Source: Evansella tamaricis
GTDB lineage: Bacteria; Bacillota; Bacilli; Bacillales; Salisediminibacteriaceae
Assembly: GCF_019042215.1 (NCBI RefSeq)
Contig: NZ_JAHQCS010000066.1
Coordinates: 1-39,624 of the forward strand
Direction: 5' to 3'
Length of the DNA: 39,624 nucleotides
Below the pieces are notes generated by a model, which was not told where the DNA came from, did not search any database, and was given only the letters and a program-made list of their open reading frames with translations. The translations under genes were made by a program, and so were the position numbers. Positions 15,118-23,916 of the stretch are shown one piece after another; position 1 is the stretch's first letter; the number at the start of each line of letters is the position of its first letter.

Positions 15118-16948
15118 ACCTTATCATATCTTCCAATGCTTTTTTAATATTTATATTTCCATATCCATAATATGGATCATAACCCTTTGGGCCAAGATCG
15201 TCACTGGTAGTCCTTATTAAATGGTATACTTCATCATTCGTTATGGAAGGGTCAACAGAGCGGATTAATCCAGCCATTCCTGCAACATGGGGTGATGCCA
15301 TTGATGTTCCACTCATCATGACATACTGATTTCCAGGAAACGTACTCGCTATATGTTCCCCTGGAGCACTCACATCAATATGATTACCGTAATTGGAAAA
15401 GAAGGCCCTTTCCCGATGAGGATCCACTGCGGCCACAGCTAGAACTTCCTCATATGCAGCAGGATACATTGGTGTATCAATATTATCATTTCCAGAGGCA
15501 GCAATTAGAACTACATCGTTTTCATATGCGTACCGTATGGCTTCATACATAATATCAGAATGATGACTATCTCCTAAACTGAGATTGATGACTTTCGCAC
15601 CATGATCAACAGCCCATGCAATTCCTTTTGCAATAGTAAAGGAATTTCCTTCTGCATTGTGATCTAACACTTTTACGGCCAGTAAGGGATTGTTCCACGA
15701 TATACCTGCCACTCCGTCCAAATTATTTGTAATTGCACCAGCTACTCCAGCCACATGTGTACCGTGACCATGATCATCTTCATAAGCACGGTTATCTTCA
15801 AAGGCGTTGTACCCATCTAATATTTTTTCTGCTAAGTCAAAGTGATCTGGATCAATACCACTGTCTACAATAGCAATGGGAATTTGATCTTGACCAGTTG
15901 TTATTTGCCAACCTTGTTCTGCGTGTATTTGTGAAAAATTCCATTGATAAGGGTCATAGAATTCGTCATTTGGAGTAGGGTTTCTCCGATATGGTGAAAC
16001 CCTTCTTGCGCCTCCATCATCAGTAGTTCTTTTATGGACATATTGTTTTGAGAATGTATAGTTTGGTTCAATATCAGTAACTGAGGCGTCTGCTTGTAAA
16101 TCCCTTACCATTTCCTCGGTTGTACGATTTATATCCCTAACAATTAAATGATCATTAAATTTATCTATGATTTTGAGATTATTTTCCATTGCCCATGTGC
16201 TACGGTCTACATCTGGAACAAGCTCAACGATAACTTCACTTTCTTTATAGTGTTGTTCATCTGTAGGGGTATCATCGCTTTTGACATATAAATCCCAACC
16301 AATCTCCGGTACCTCTTTTTTTGCATAAGGCAATTCTGTCTCTTCTTCAGACAATGAGATATCCTGACTATCCCCAATAAAAAATTGACCATTAGCATCC
16401 GATAAAGTGGCAACGTCTTTAATAAACTTTTCAATAAAGGATAAATCAATTTCTCCAACAACCATCTTCCCATCATCTCCCTCAACCCCTATTAGGAGAC
16501 GTTTTGTACCATGATGAATAAAAGGGTCTGAAAGAGTCGTCCCGTTATCTTTTTGATGAGCAAGTTTCTTTTTTGGATTTTGAGAAACTTCCCCAAGTTT
16601 CAATGTCTCCTTATTCCCATCAATATGAACGAATCCATGTATATGAGGATGATCATTAACTTCCTGTAACATCTTGTCGGATTCATCTTCACTTTCTCCA
16701 GCATGTATCCAACTTAACAAGTCTTCTTCCACTTGGTGCAGAAACATTTCAATCGTAAAAGAAAGATCCTCTGCCATCAACTCATCCATCGAAGCACGGA
16801 AAGTCACATCTTGTCCCTGTTGAGCTTCTTGAAAATTAGGTTGTCCCAATTGATTTTCCGTGTTCAAATGATCGGATGCAAACCAAATTCCTAATACGGT
16901 TAGTAAAACAATACTGAATAAAATGGTTAAACGTCTTAAAGAATTCAT
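15116..16948 (-). CDS. S8 subtilisin-like protease with N-terminal sensor-like region
   Basis: The 610-residue protein has an N-terminal hydrophobic segment (residues 7-24, LTILFSIVLLTVLGIWFA) acting as signal or anchor, then about 200 residues of extracytoplasmic sequence, a subtilase prodomain-like part (about 225-295), and a thermitase-type S8 catalytic domain. The triad is Asp362 (AIVDSGID), His395 (GHGTHVAG) and Ser549 (SGTSMASPHVAG). The extra region includes LLIGVEGDDGKMVVGEIDLSF, cited here as LLIGVEGDDG and VVGEIDLSF, a pattern reminiscent of Cache domains. Typical subtilases of this kind are near 400 residues, so this one is long. The target is unknown. AAAGGGAG precedes the ATG; the bidirectional hairpin overlaps its stop. 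Confidence 0.9.
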   Translation of the reverse strand: MNSLRRLTILFSIVLLTVLGIWFASDHLNTENQLGQPNFQEAQQGQDVTFRASMDELMAEDLSFTIEMFLHQVEEDLLSWIHAGESEDESDKMLQEVNDHPHIHGFVHIDGNKETLKLGEVSQNPKKKLAHQKDNGTTLSDPFIHHGTKRLLIGVEGDDGKMVVGEIDLSFIEKFIKDVATLSDANGQFFIGDSQDISLSEEETELPYAKKEVPEIGWDLYVKSDDTPTDEQHYKESEVIVELVPDVDRSTWAMENNLKIIDKFNDHLIVRDINRTTEEMVRDLQADASVTDIEPNYTFSKQYVHKRTTDDGGARRVSPYRRNPTPNDEFYDPYQWNFSQIHAEQGWQITTGQDQIPIAIVDSGIDPDHFDLAEKILDGYNAFEDNRAYEDDHGHGTHVAGVAGAITNNLDGVAGISWNNPLLAVKVLDHNAEGNSFTIAKGIAWAVDHGAKVINLSLGDSHHSDIMYEAIRYAYENDVVLIAASGNDNIDTPMYPAAYEEVLAVAAVDPHRERAFFSNYGNHIDVSAPGEHIASTFPGNQYVMMSGTSMASPHVAGMAGLIRSVDPSITNDEVYHLIRTTSDDLGPKGYDPYYGYGNINIKKALEDMIR

Positions 16949-17019
16949 GGAAACCTACTCCCTTTATTTAGGCTATTGGATAGGATACCCATAATAAAAG
17001 TTACTATGAGAAAAATAAG

Positions 17020-17140
17020 AAAAGCGTAATCGCCTAAGGTCACGGGCGAAAGTCACTGGAAGGACTTTGACAGAAGCCGCTTTTTGGCTTCTGAAAAGGC
17101 ATGAAGTGATCCGAGCCCGTAGGCGATGGAGCTGGACAAC
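17020..17140. repeat. Structured interspersed repeat, copy A (variant arm)
   Basis: The unit starts AAAAGCGTAATCGCCTAAGG and ends GTAGGCGATGGAGCTGGACAAC. The ends pair (ATCGCCTA with TAGGCGAT; CGGGC with GCCCG), and the centre has an AGAAGCCGC..GGCTTCT stem that differs from the other copies. It is intergenic, between the subtilase and DUF420 genes. Confidence 0.8.
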
Positions 17141-17308
17141 TTGCCCGAAGGTGCAAAAATTTATGCTTTCTTACCTTTTAAGAAAAGCACAAGCGCCTAA
17201 GAACACGAGCGTAGGGCAGTGCAGGAATAACAACTAGAAGTCCGCTCTTTGACTTCAGTTGTCATTTCCGAAGTGCCCCGTAGCGAGTAGGCGCTGGAGC
17301 TAGACAAT
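17141..17308. repeat. Structured interspersed repeat, copy B with linker
   Basis: A linker starting TTGCCCGAAGGTGCAAAAA joins copy A to a full unit (about 17183-17308). Its outer arms AAGCGCCTA and TAGGCGCT pair, and the inner stem pairs TGACAACT-type sequence with AGTTGTCA around GAAGTC/GACTTC. The same linker and unit occur near 24.1 kb. Confidence 0.85.
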
Positions 17309-17309
17309 G

Positions 17310-17384
17310 AAAAGCACAAGCGCCTAAGAACACGAGCGTAGGGCAGTGCAGGAATGACAACTAGAAGTCCGCTCTTTGACTTCG
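17310..17384. repeat. Structured interspersed repeat, copy C, truncated
   Basis: The first 75 bases of the unit repeat copy B almost exactly and then break off after CTTTGACTTC, where the sequence runs into the DUF420 terminator region. The second half of the hairpin is missing. Confidence 0.8.
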
Positions 17385-17402
17385 GTACGTTCTTTCGATA
17401 AA

Positions 17403-17430
17403 AAGGCCTTAGCTTAAATGCTAAGACCTT
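17403..17430 (-). terminator. Intrinsic terminator of the DUF420 gene
   Basis: On the minus strand AAGGTCTTAGC pairs with GCTAAGGCCTT (one G:U pair) and is followed by TTTATC. It lies 15 bases after the DUF420 stop. Confidence 0.75.
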
Positions 17431-17444
17431 CAACAGTAATTTAT

Positions 17445-17987
17445 TTACGTATAATAAGGAGAAATGAAAAGATAAACCAACACACCAGTTAAACTCACAT
17501 AAAGCCATAAAGGCATTGTCCATCGAACCCATTTTCTGTGTCTCTCCACTTCTCTTTTATAACCAGAAAAGAAACTCATCAAAGCTAGAGGTACAATAAC
17601 TGCTGCTAACACAATATGAGTGATTAAAATAAAGTAATAAATTGCTGCAATCACACCTGTACCGCCGTAAGTCGTTGATTCCGCCATAAAGTGATAGGTC
17701 ACATAGGACAGGAGGAAGAATGTCGTTGTTGTAAAAGCAGCATAGATAAACCTCTGATGGAGAGCAATGTTTCCTTTACGAATTGCGACGAGAGCACAAA
17801 TTAAAAACAAAAAAGTAAAACTATTTAATGTGGCATTCACTAAAGGGAGGGATTTTATATAAGCCGGTAACTCCCCTTGATACCCTGGTACAAATGATAG
17901 GAAGACAATCAGTAAATTAATAACAATGGTTAAAATAATGACAGTAATCTTATCGTATTTTAGTATTTTATCCCAAATATTTTTCAA
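17445..17987 (-). CDS. DUF420 membrane protein, YozB/CtaM type
   Basis: About 180 residues with five to six predicted membrane helices (for example IIVLTIVINLLIVFLSFVPG near the start, then SFTFLFLICALVAI and a C-terminal WLYVSLTGVLVYLF). The His-containing pieces ALHQRF, YVTYHFMAE and ILITHIVLAA fit the DUF420 family; B. subtilis YozB is a member, and its staphylococcal relative CtaM is tied to haem-copper oxidase function. A membrane role in terminal oxidase assembly is therefore plausible, though no oxidase genes are in the window. A GTG at 17996 abuts the ribosome site; the TTG at 17987 has better spacing. The gene is followed directly by a terminator and the repeat cluster. Confidence 0.8.
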   Translation of the reverse strand: MKNIWDKILKYDKITVIILTIVINLLIVFLSFVPGYQGELPAYIKSLPLVNATLNSFTFLFLICALVAIRKGNIALHQRFIYAAFTTTTFFLLSYVTYHFMAESTTYGGTGVIAAIYYFILITHIVLAAVIVPLALMSFFSGYKREVERHRKWVRWTMPLWLYVSLTGVLVYLFISPYYT

Positions 17988-18047
17988 TAAAAACACTCAC
18001 TTTCCATGACTTAAATATCAACAGAAACTCTATTTGATACCTTCTTG

Positions 18048-18218
18048 TTATAACTTTGTAGGCTTCACTTTATTCACCTTCTCATTACGGAAACTTTGCT
18101 CAAATTTATCAATTAATTGATTAATATCTTCTTTCTTTTCCTTTATTCCAAACTTTCTCCTTTTTTCACGCTTTAATACACGTATTAGTATTTGTTTATC
18201 TTTTTTTGTTAATAACAT
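18048..18218 (-). CDS. Small basic hypothetical protein, 56 residues
   Basis: An ATG at 18218 lies 7 bases after AAAGGAGTG and opens a 56-codon frame. The product is strongly basic and hydrophilic: MLLTKKDKQILIRVLKREKR, then RKFGIKEKKEDINQLIDKFEQ and a Lys-rich end. It probably forms a helical hairpin; no membrane segment or known family was recognised. It lies between the MFS gene and the DUF420 gene on the same strand, 60 bases before the latter. The ribosome site is the main support. Confidence 0.65.
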   Translation of the reverse strand: MLLTKKDKQILIRVLKREKRRKFGIKEKKEDINQLIDKFEQSFRNEKVNKVKPTKL

Positions 18219-18307
18219 GAGAATACACTCCTTTAATGTGAAGGAAATTATATCTATTATTCTAGCATGCTTTTAACTTTCCATAAATCCAATGGACCTT
18301 CTTTTAC

Positions 18308-19534
18308 TTAAACATTTGCACTGGATTTATTAACGTGACTATCTTGCCACTTCAGAACAATCAATAATGAGATGGCAGCAAAGAAAAATAATGTGGATGA
18401 TATATAAAACACACTGGTGATGGACCAATAACCTGAAATAATCCCCCCCACTACTGGACCGACAACATTTCCCAAAAAACGAAAACTTTGATTGTATCCT
18501 AGAACCTCTCCTTGTACAGATAATGGAACTGCCCGGCGAATATAAGCTGTAGCACAAGGGATGATACCACCGATTTGTACACCGAATAAAAACCTCAATA
18601 CCACTAACTGCCAAATATTAGTTACAAAAGCTTGGGGCAGAAAAAAGAGGCCCGCTAGAGTTAAACATATTAAGAGAACTTTATCATGTCCGATTCGATC
18701 CCCTAATATTCCCCAAGATCTTGTGGCGGTTAAATTACCAAGACCTGTGACTGAAAACGCCAATCCTGCTAAAAAAGCTACATTTTCAACTGTCATCATT
18801 TGATTAACATACAATGCCAGTTGAGGCTGTATGCTAAAATTAGCCGTTTGAATAATAAAAGATATGATCATTACCATCATCAAAACACGGTTTTGTATGA
18901 TAAGTTGAAGAACTTCAACCATACTTCTCTTTTCTTTTTCTTTAATTACTTGTTCTGTTCTTACTTCCTTAATACCAATTAATACGACCGTAGTAGCCCC
19001 AGCAATGACTATTGCAGTAATAAGGAACGTATAAGTGAATCCAACGGAATCCGCTAATGCACCACCTATCAGTGGGCCAAACAGACCTCCACTGACTGTT
19101 CCCATTTGTAAAGTGCCTAGGACACGCCCTGCCTCTTCCTTTTTGGTTTGGGAAGAGATTAGTGCCATGGACATTGGGATAAAACCAGTTACAATTCCCA
19201 TAAATAACCTTAAGACAAATAAGTCAATAACGGAAGAAACATAACCCATGAGATAAATGGAGAAAGCAATGCCAAAGCCTGTAATAACTAGTATTTTTTT
19301 TCGGCCAAACTTATCTCCAAATCTTCCCCAAAATGGAGAAACAAAAAACGCAATCAGAAAGGTAATTCCAAATACAAATCCTGACCACCTTTGTACATAG
19401 GCATCTGAATATTCTCCAAAAGTTTCGATATATAGGGATAAAAACGGTAAGACCATCGTTGCACTTGCTGCAACAAAAAAATTTGCCAAGCACATAATTA
19501 GCAAATTACGTTTCTCTATAGAGATGATAAACAC
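18308..19534 (-). CDS. MFS transporter, drug:H+ antiporter (DHA1) type
   Basis: This 408-residue permease has about 12 membrane helices with a basic central loop (KEVRTEQVIKEKEKRS). The MFS motif A appears as GRFGDKFGRKK between helices 2 and 3, and a second, decayed copy (GDRIGHDK) between helices 8 and 9. Helix 5 carries GTVSGGLFGPLIGG, resembling the antiporter motif C found in efflux pumps. The substrate cannot be predicted; drug or metabolite efflux is likely. The GTG at 19534 has a poorly spaced ribosome site, so the true start may be a few codons inside. It appears to be its own transcription unit: a terminator lies upstream, after the neighbouring gene. Confidence 0.85.
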   Translation of the reverse strand: MFIISIEKRNLLIMCLANFFVAASATMVLPFLSLYIETFGEYSDAYVQRWSGFVFGITFLIAFFVSPFWGRFGDKFGRKKILVITGFGIAFSIYLMGYVSSVIDLFVLRLFMGIVTGFIPMSMALISSQTKKEEAGRVLGTLQMGTVSGGLFGPLIGGALADSVGFTYTFLITAIVIAGATTVVLIGIKEVRTEQVIKEKEKRSMVEVLQLIIQNRVLMMVMIISFIIQTANFSIQPQLALYVNQMMTVENVAFLAGLAFSVTGLGNLTATRSWGILGDRIGHDKVLLICLTLAGLFFLPQAFVTNIWQLVVLRFLFGVQIGGIIPCATAYIRRAVPLSVQGEVLGYNQSFRFLGNVVGPVVGGIISGYWSITSVFYISSTLFFFAAISLLIVLKWQDSHVNKSSANV

Positions 19535-19594
19535 CTACTCTGAATTTATTTCGACTGACTAAATATATTATAGCAACTTTCACAACAAAAGAAA

Positions 19595-19623
19595 AACAAT
19601 TGGCAATATCTTAGCCAATTGTT
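19595..19623 (-). terminator. Intrinsic terminator
   Basis: On the minus strand AACAATTGGC pairs with GCCAATTGTT and is followed by TTTCTTTTG. It overlaps the stop codon of the small membrane protein gene and separates that gene from the MFS gene. Confidence 0.8.
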
Positions 19624-20029
19624 AAAATGAAAACCATCTTTTCAAAAAGTGAGTAATACCATATAGAAATAAAAACACTCCAGTAAACAAAAAAAAGAGT
19701 AAAAGGAAAGTTTCATGAACCATCCATCCCAATTGATGATAAACTGTGTTATAATCCAATATTCCAGAAGCACCGTAGGATAACATTAAAAAACCAATTC
19801 CCGTAAAAAATATTGGAAACAAATACATTGTCCTTTGCATGTCTTTTTCCTTTACTCTTGGACGGGGAGGTTCATCCCCTTTTCTTTTCTTCTCTTTACT
19901 CAACAGGATAATGATCAGAAAAGCAACTGTTAGGGATAGAATCAAATAAATAATCGATCTGGAAATCAAACTGATAAAGGCAAAGAATAATAGAAGTGTT
20001 GCTATACGATAGCTTTTTATCCGATTCAC
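19622..20029 (-). CDS. Hypothetical membrane protein, four helices
   Basis: The 135-residue product has two membrane segments near the N-terminus (IATLLLFFAFISLI, then IIYLILSLTVAFLIIILL), a charged cytoplasmic-type loop (SKEKKRKGDEPPRPRVKEKD) and two more helices (FPIFFTGIGFLMLSYGA and LLLFFLFTGVFLFLYGI). No family was recognised. GTG at 20029 is preferred because GGGGAG lies 7 bases upstream; an ATG at 20050 has no ribosome site. It lies between an S9 peptidase gene and an MFS gene but is bounded by hairpins on both sides, so it is probably transcribed alone. Confidence 0.7.
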   Translation of the reverse strand: MNRIKSYRIATLLLFFAFISLISRSIIYLILSLTVAFLIIILLSKEKKRKGDEPPRPRVKEKDMQRTMYLFPIFFTGIGFLMLSYGASGILDYNTVYHQLGWMVHETFLLLFFLFTGVFLFLYGITHFLKRWFSF

Positions 20030-20070
20030 TGTACCGCTCCCCGATGTCATCCATTTATACGAAAAGGTAT

Positions 20071-20102
20071 CAAAATCCCGAATTGACTGTTTCGGGATTT
20101 TG
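20071..20102 (-). terminator. Probable terminator of the S9 peptidase gene
   Basis: CAAAATCCCGAA pairs with TTCGGGATTTTG over an 8-base loop, 11 bases after the peptidase stop. The tail is imperfect (ATACCTTTTCG). Confidence 0.6.
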
Positions 20103-20113
20103 AGAATATAGCC

Positions 20114-21919
20114 TTACTGATGTTTTTCTAAAAAAGAAAGCATCCTTTCATAAACCTTGATCTCGTTCTCCTTTTTAGAAAACCCGTGCCCTTCATCATC
20201 TAACACAAAATACTCTACTTCTGTTCCCTGATTCTTCAATGCTTCCACAATCTGATCTGATTCCTCTTTTACAACCCTCGGATCGTTGGCACCTTGTATC
20301 ACAAGCATTGGTTTAGTCATGGACTGGAGGTAGGTAATTGGAGAATCCTTCTCTAAACGGTCCTTATCCCTTTCAGGATTTCCGAGCCACCTCTCCATAA
20401 TCGGTTTCCAATGTTCAGGTACGGAATTGATAAATGTAAATAAATTAGAAACTCCAAATATATCTACAACTGCGCGGAAATATTCACTATGACGTCCAGC
20501 CAAGAGAAGTGACATATAACCACCGTAACTTCCCCCAACCACAAACAATTTATCACGATCACATTTTCCAGTCTCAAACAACCACTCGATTCCGTAAACG
20601 CAATCTAAACGGGGCCCCTCTCCCCAATCCTGCTCCACTAGTTTCTTAAAAGAAGCCCCATAGCCTGTACTTCCACGGAAATTAGGTGCAAATATGGAAT
20701 AGCCCCTATTAAGAAAACATTGAAACATTGCCCTAAATTCTTTGCGTTCCGCAGCTTGTGGACCACCGTGCGGCCAAAAAATCACGTGTCCGTTATCTTG
20801 TTCCTGGTTACTTTCAAACCATAAAGCCTCAATTTTTTTCCCGTCAAATGAGGAATAGGAAACAACAGCTGGATCAACAAGATGCTCCTGATTTAATCCA
20901 AGAACACGATTATCAGTGAGTTTCTCCCATTTGTCCTCCACATTTAGAAGGTAAATGTTAAAAGGTTCCGTTGCACTTCTTCCTAAAAGATACACATTTC
21001 CCTTTTTAGAGACTTTCATTTGATGAAGAGATTCCAATGGACATGGAATTTTTACCGGAGAACTATCCTCCCTACTAAAGCGGTAGAGATGATCTTGCAC
21101 CCCTTTTTCTGTAATTATAAAAAGGGTCTCAGAATTTTTATGCCACTCTATCTCTTCGACGCTTTCCCCCTCAAACTTGACATATTTCTCCCTTTTTCCC
21201 GTAGGAATATGATATTTGATAACATAGCTATATTCTTCCCCAGCATTTGTGATGTATAGAATATGCTCGTTAGAAATGAAGATGGCTTTTGAAAACTCAT
21301 GAACATCATCAGGATTCTCTGATAGGAAGGTTTCTTCACCAGTCTGTATGTTCTTTAAATACCCCACTTGATATGTATTTGCGAAAGTTTTGGTCAAAAC
21401 GATATATTCTTCATTTGGAGAAACAGTATTAATAAACGTTGGTGCATTTTCTCCTTCATACAATTCCTGATGTTCCTTTGATTCGAGATCATAAACATAT
21501 CCCTTTAAAAATTGTGGGTTGCCTTTACTTGTTACATAATAAAGTCTGTTTCCATCTTCACTTAAAGAGCAGAAAAAATCCTTGTCGTCAGGCTCTGCTT
21601 CTATTAATTTTTGTCTCATCCCCCCTTCAAAAGGAAGTGCATAAATATGGTAATTTTCATTTCCATCCTCATCAAATCCGCCTAATACATATCTTTTGTG
21701 TGGATCTACCTTTAAGAAGTTGCAAGACTGTTCTGTATGCGCATACAAATAAGGAAATCCACTTCCATGTAAGTCAATTGCCCAAACATTCATTTTTCCA
21801 TTTAAATTAGTGGAAAAAAGCAGTTTCTCTTCCTGATCACTAACCGTAAAGTTTGTAATAACATACGTGCGAAAAAATTGCTCTACCGTTGGTTTTGAAA
21901 ATGAAATCAATTTTCTCAT
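20114..21919 (-). CDS. S9 family (prolyl oligopeptidase-like) peptidase
   Basis: The 601-residue protein joins an N-terminal beta-propeller (residues about 30-340, repeated strand patterns such as DEEGNENYHIYALPF-like blocks) to an alpha/beta-hydrolase peptidase domain. The triad is Ser464 (GGSYGGYMS), Asp546 (GANDPRVV) and His578 (DEGHGFSKKE). FWPHGGPQ is the oxyanion segment. No signal peptide is seen, so it is probably cytosolic and trims short peptides or acylated amino acids; the B. subtilis relative is YuxL. The ATG at 21919 sits directly against GAGAGG, so the TTG at 21910 may be the real start. It stands alone, ending in a hairpin. Confidence 0.88.
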   Translation of the reverse strand: MRKLISFSKPTVEQFFRTYVITNFTVSDQEEKLLFSTNLNGKMNVWAIDLHGSGFPYLYAHTEQSCNFLKVDPHKRYVLGGFDEDGNENYHIYALPFEGGMRQKLIEAEPDDKDFFCSLSEDGNRLYYVTSKGNPQFLKGYVYDLESKEHQELYEGENAPTFINTVSPNEEYIVLTKTFANTYQVGYLKNIQTGEETFLSENPDDVHEFSKAIFISNEHILYITNAGEEYSYVIKYHIPTGKREKYVKFEGESVEEIEWHKNSETLFIITEKGVQDHLYRFSREDSSPVKIPCPLESLHQMKVSKKGNVYLLGRSATEPFNIYLLNVEDKWEKLTDNRVLGLNQEHLVDPAVVSYSSFDGKKIEALWFESNQEQDNGHVIFWPHGGPQAAERKEFRAMFQCFLNRGYSIFAPNFRGSTGYGASFKKLVEQDWGEGPRLDCVYGIEWLFETGKCDRDKLFVVGGSYGGYMSLLLAGRHSEYFRAVVDIFGVSNLFTFINSVPEHWKPIMERWLGNPERDKDRLEKDSPITYLQSMTKPMLVIQGANDPRVVKEESDQIVEALKNQGTEVEYFVLDDEGHGFSKKENEIKVYERMLSFLEKHQ

Positions 21920-21984
21920 CCTCTCAGAGATTTATTGTATTTATATATTCATTATATTACAGTTGAAAACTAGTAAAACCTACC

Positions 21985-22872
21985 TTAGTTGGAATTAGCA
22001 TCCGTCTCCAGACCTACTGGTTGCCTTAAAAACTCTTTTAATTCTTCATACCTTTTTTCAGCCTGATGATATCCATGATCATAAAGTGCCTGTAACTTCT
22101 CTTTATCTTTTTCAAGCCTTGTGACATTACGTAAATCATCTGGACGAAAGACAAACGCCCTTCCTTCCCTTTCAAGCTTTTGTACTTTTTCTATCGAATC
22201 ATTATATAGTTTCGACCGTGTTTCAATAATATTAATTAGTCCTCTATAAGCTCCATATTTTTTCCGATAAATCCATTTTCCTCGAGTGATCGGTTTTTTA
22301 ATATATCCATCACATTGGGTCAGGATAACTACGTGCTTTTCATTACCATCCATCAGTGATTTATTTATTGGAATAGGATCGCTAATCCCACCATCTAACA
22401 GTAGACGGTTATCATGCTCAATGATCGGTGCAATCATAGGTAAAGAACAGGAGGCACGTAAAATCTTATTTAAATCTGCCCCTAATTCCGACTTTTCATA
22501 GTATATGGTTTCTCCTGTTTTACAATCTGTTGTACCGATGTAAAAAGCCTGTTCAGAATTAAAAAAGGTATCGTAATCAAAGGGATTGTTCTGATTAGGA
22601 ATTTGATCAAAAATTAAATCCATATTAAATAATTCCCCTACTCTAAAAAACCTTTTTATAGAAATATAATCAGGATGCCCTGCATATCCGACAGTTACCG
22701 CTTTATTCCTTCCATATTGTTTGGAAATATAAGAAGAGGCATTACAGGCACCTGCTGAAACAGCAGCGATATATGGAAAATGAATACTTCTCTCAAGGAA
22801 AAATTCCAATATCCCCCCTGTATAAACACCACGCATACCGCCCCCTTCTAATACTAAACCTGTCTTCCTCAC
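21985..22872 (-). CDS. Patatin-like phospholipase, YjjU type
   Basis: The 295-residue protein has the patatin layout: the oxyanion motif GGGMRGVYTGG, the nucleophile elbow at Ser39 in AAVSAGACN, and the dyad Asp in LLLDGGISDPIPI. The elbow lacks the first glycine of GxSxG (Ala instead). SYISKQYGR after the elbow matches the YjjU-like group. It would hydrolyse acyl esters of phospholipids or related lipids in the cytosol. The C-terminus is charged and helical (RLEKDKEKLQALYDHGYHQ). GTG at 22872 follows a strong GGGGGAGAGGG. It is 65 bases from the S9 peptidase gene on the same strand, and may be co-transcribed with it. Confidence 0.85.
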   Translation of the reverse strand: MRKTGLVLEGGGMRGVYTGGILEFFLERSIHFPYIAAVSAGACNASSYISKQYGRNKAVTVGYAGHPDYISIKRFFRVGELFNMDLIFDQIPNQNNPFDYDTFFNSEQAFYIGTTDCKTGETIYYEKSELGADLNKILRASCSLPMIAPIIEHDNRLLLDGGISDPIPINKSLMDGNEKHVVILTQCDGYIKKPITRGKWIYRKKYGAYRGLINIIETRSKLYNDSIEKVQKLEREGRAFVFRPDDLRNVTRLEKDKEKLQALYDHGYHQAEKRYEELKEFLRQPVGLETDANSN

Positions 22873-23004
22873 ATCCCTCTCCCCCTTCTGTCTATTCTTT
22901 TATTGTAACGAATGGACCTATATACCTCAAATAAATTTAGACATTAGCCTTCTTCCTATGTAGTGAGCAAAACATGAAATGCGGTCCTGTTATCAATACA
23001 AAAA

Positions 23005-23039
23005 GCTGCCCCTATAGAGAAAAAAAACTATGGAACAGC
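23005..23039 (-). terminator. Intrinsic terminator of the degV-type gene
   Basis: On the minus strand GCTGTTCCATAG pairs with CTATAGGGGCAGC with two G:U pairs and one bulge, followed by TTTTTG. It lies 13 bases after the stop codon. Confidence 0.65.
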
Positions 23040-23051
23040 CCTGTATAACTA

Positions 23052-23903
23052 TTATTTTTCGTCTGTATAATACATCAGTGCAAGTGCTCCAGGTCCCGTA
23101 TGTGTACTTATAATTGGAGTCGTATCCACAATGGTGACATCTTTAAAATCCTTAATTTCTTTTAAGGCATCGATGACCTGATTTGCTAATTCCCTCGCTT
23201 CCACCTGCGCAATCCCAATCCCTTTTAAAATTCTTCCAGATGTCTCTTCCTCAAATTTCTTTTTCATAAATCTTATCATTTGAACGTAAGTTCTCACTTT
23301 TGTAACCGGTGTATACACTCCATCATCTAAAGATGCAATCGGCTTAATTTTTAATAATGACCCTACTAACGCTTGTCCCCTGCCGATTCTACCACCTTTC
23401 ACAAGGTATTCAAGTGTATCTACCATGATATATAATGATGTATGTTTACGAATTTTTTCTAATCTTGTAACAATCTCCTCAGCGGATGCACCATCATTGG
23501 CCATTTTTGCTGCTTCTTTTACTTGGAAACTTAGTGCTATCGAAATAAATGAGGAATCAATGACAGTAACTTCACTAGTTGTCATATCGGCAGCAGTTTT
23601 GGCCGAAGTGTATGTTCCACTCATACCACTTGTCATATGTATGGAAATAATCTCACTTCCATCTTCCCCTAATTTGTCGTAAACTTCTAAAAAAGAACCT
23701 ACAGATGGTTGAGAACTTTGAGGGATCTCTTCTGCTTTCACTAGCAAATCCACAAATTCTTTAGATGTAATATCTACTCCATCAATATAGGATTTTCCAT
23801 TGATTGTTACAGATAATGGTACGATTGTAACTCCTAAACTATCCATTTCCTTTTTCGGTAAATCAACGGTGGAATCTGTGACAATTTTCACTTTATTATT
23901 CAT
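23052..23903 (-). CDS. DegV family fatty-acid-binding protein
   Basis: The 283-residue protein shows the family's opening KIVTDSTVDLPKKEMD, SQPSVGSF, the lipid-contact segment SIHMTSGMSGTYTSA, a GRIGRGQALVG turn and THTGPGALALMYY near the end. DegV proteins bind a fatty acid in an interdomain cleft; some (FakB) hand it to the kinase FakA to make acyl-phosphate for phospholipids. Specificity cannot be told here, and several paralogues are usual. AAAGGGGTG precedes the ATG by 5 bases. A good sigma-A promoter (TTAACA, 17 bases, TATGAT) lies upstream, with an inverted repeat between it and the ribosome site. Confidence 0.9.
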   Translation of the reverse strand: MNNKVKIVTDSTVDLPKKEMDSLGVTIVPLSVTINGKSYIDGVDITSKEFVDLLVKAEEIPQSSQPSVGSFLEVYDKLGEDGSEIISIHMTSGMSGTYTSAKTAADMTTSEVTVIDSSFISIALSFQVKEAAKMANDGASAEEIVTRLEKIRKHTSLYIMVDTLEYLVKGGRIGRGQALVGSLLKIKPIASLDDGVYTPVTKVRTYVQMIRFMKKKFEEETSGRILKGIGIAQVEARELANQVIDALKEIKDFKDVTIVDTTPIISTHTGPGALALMYYTDEK

Positions 23904-23916
23904 GTCAGCACCCCTT

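Noticed and set aside
17020-17384. Tandem repeats as a CRISPR array
   Set aside because: Units are about 120 bases, strongly self-complementary, and have no unique spacers; no cas genes are near.
17197-17532. A 111-codon minus-strand frame downstream of DUF420
   Set aside because: It reads through the terminator and repeat copies out of frame with the DUF420 gene.
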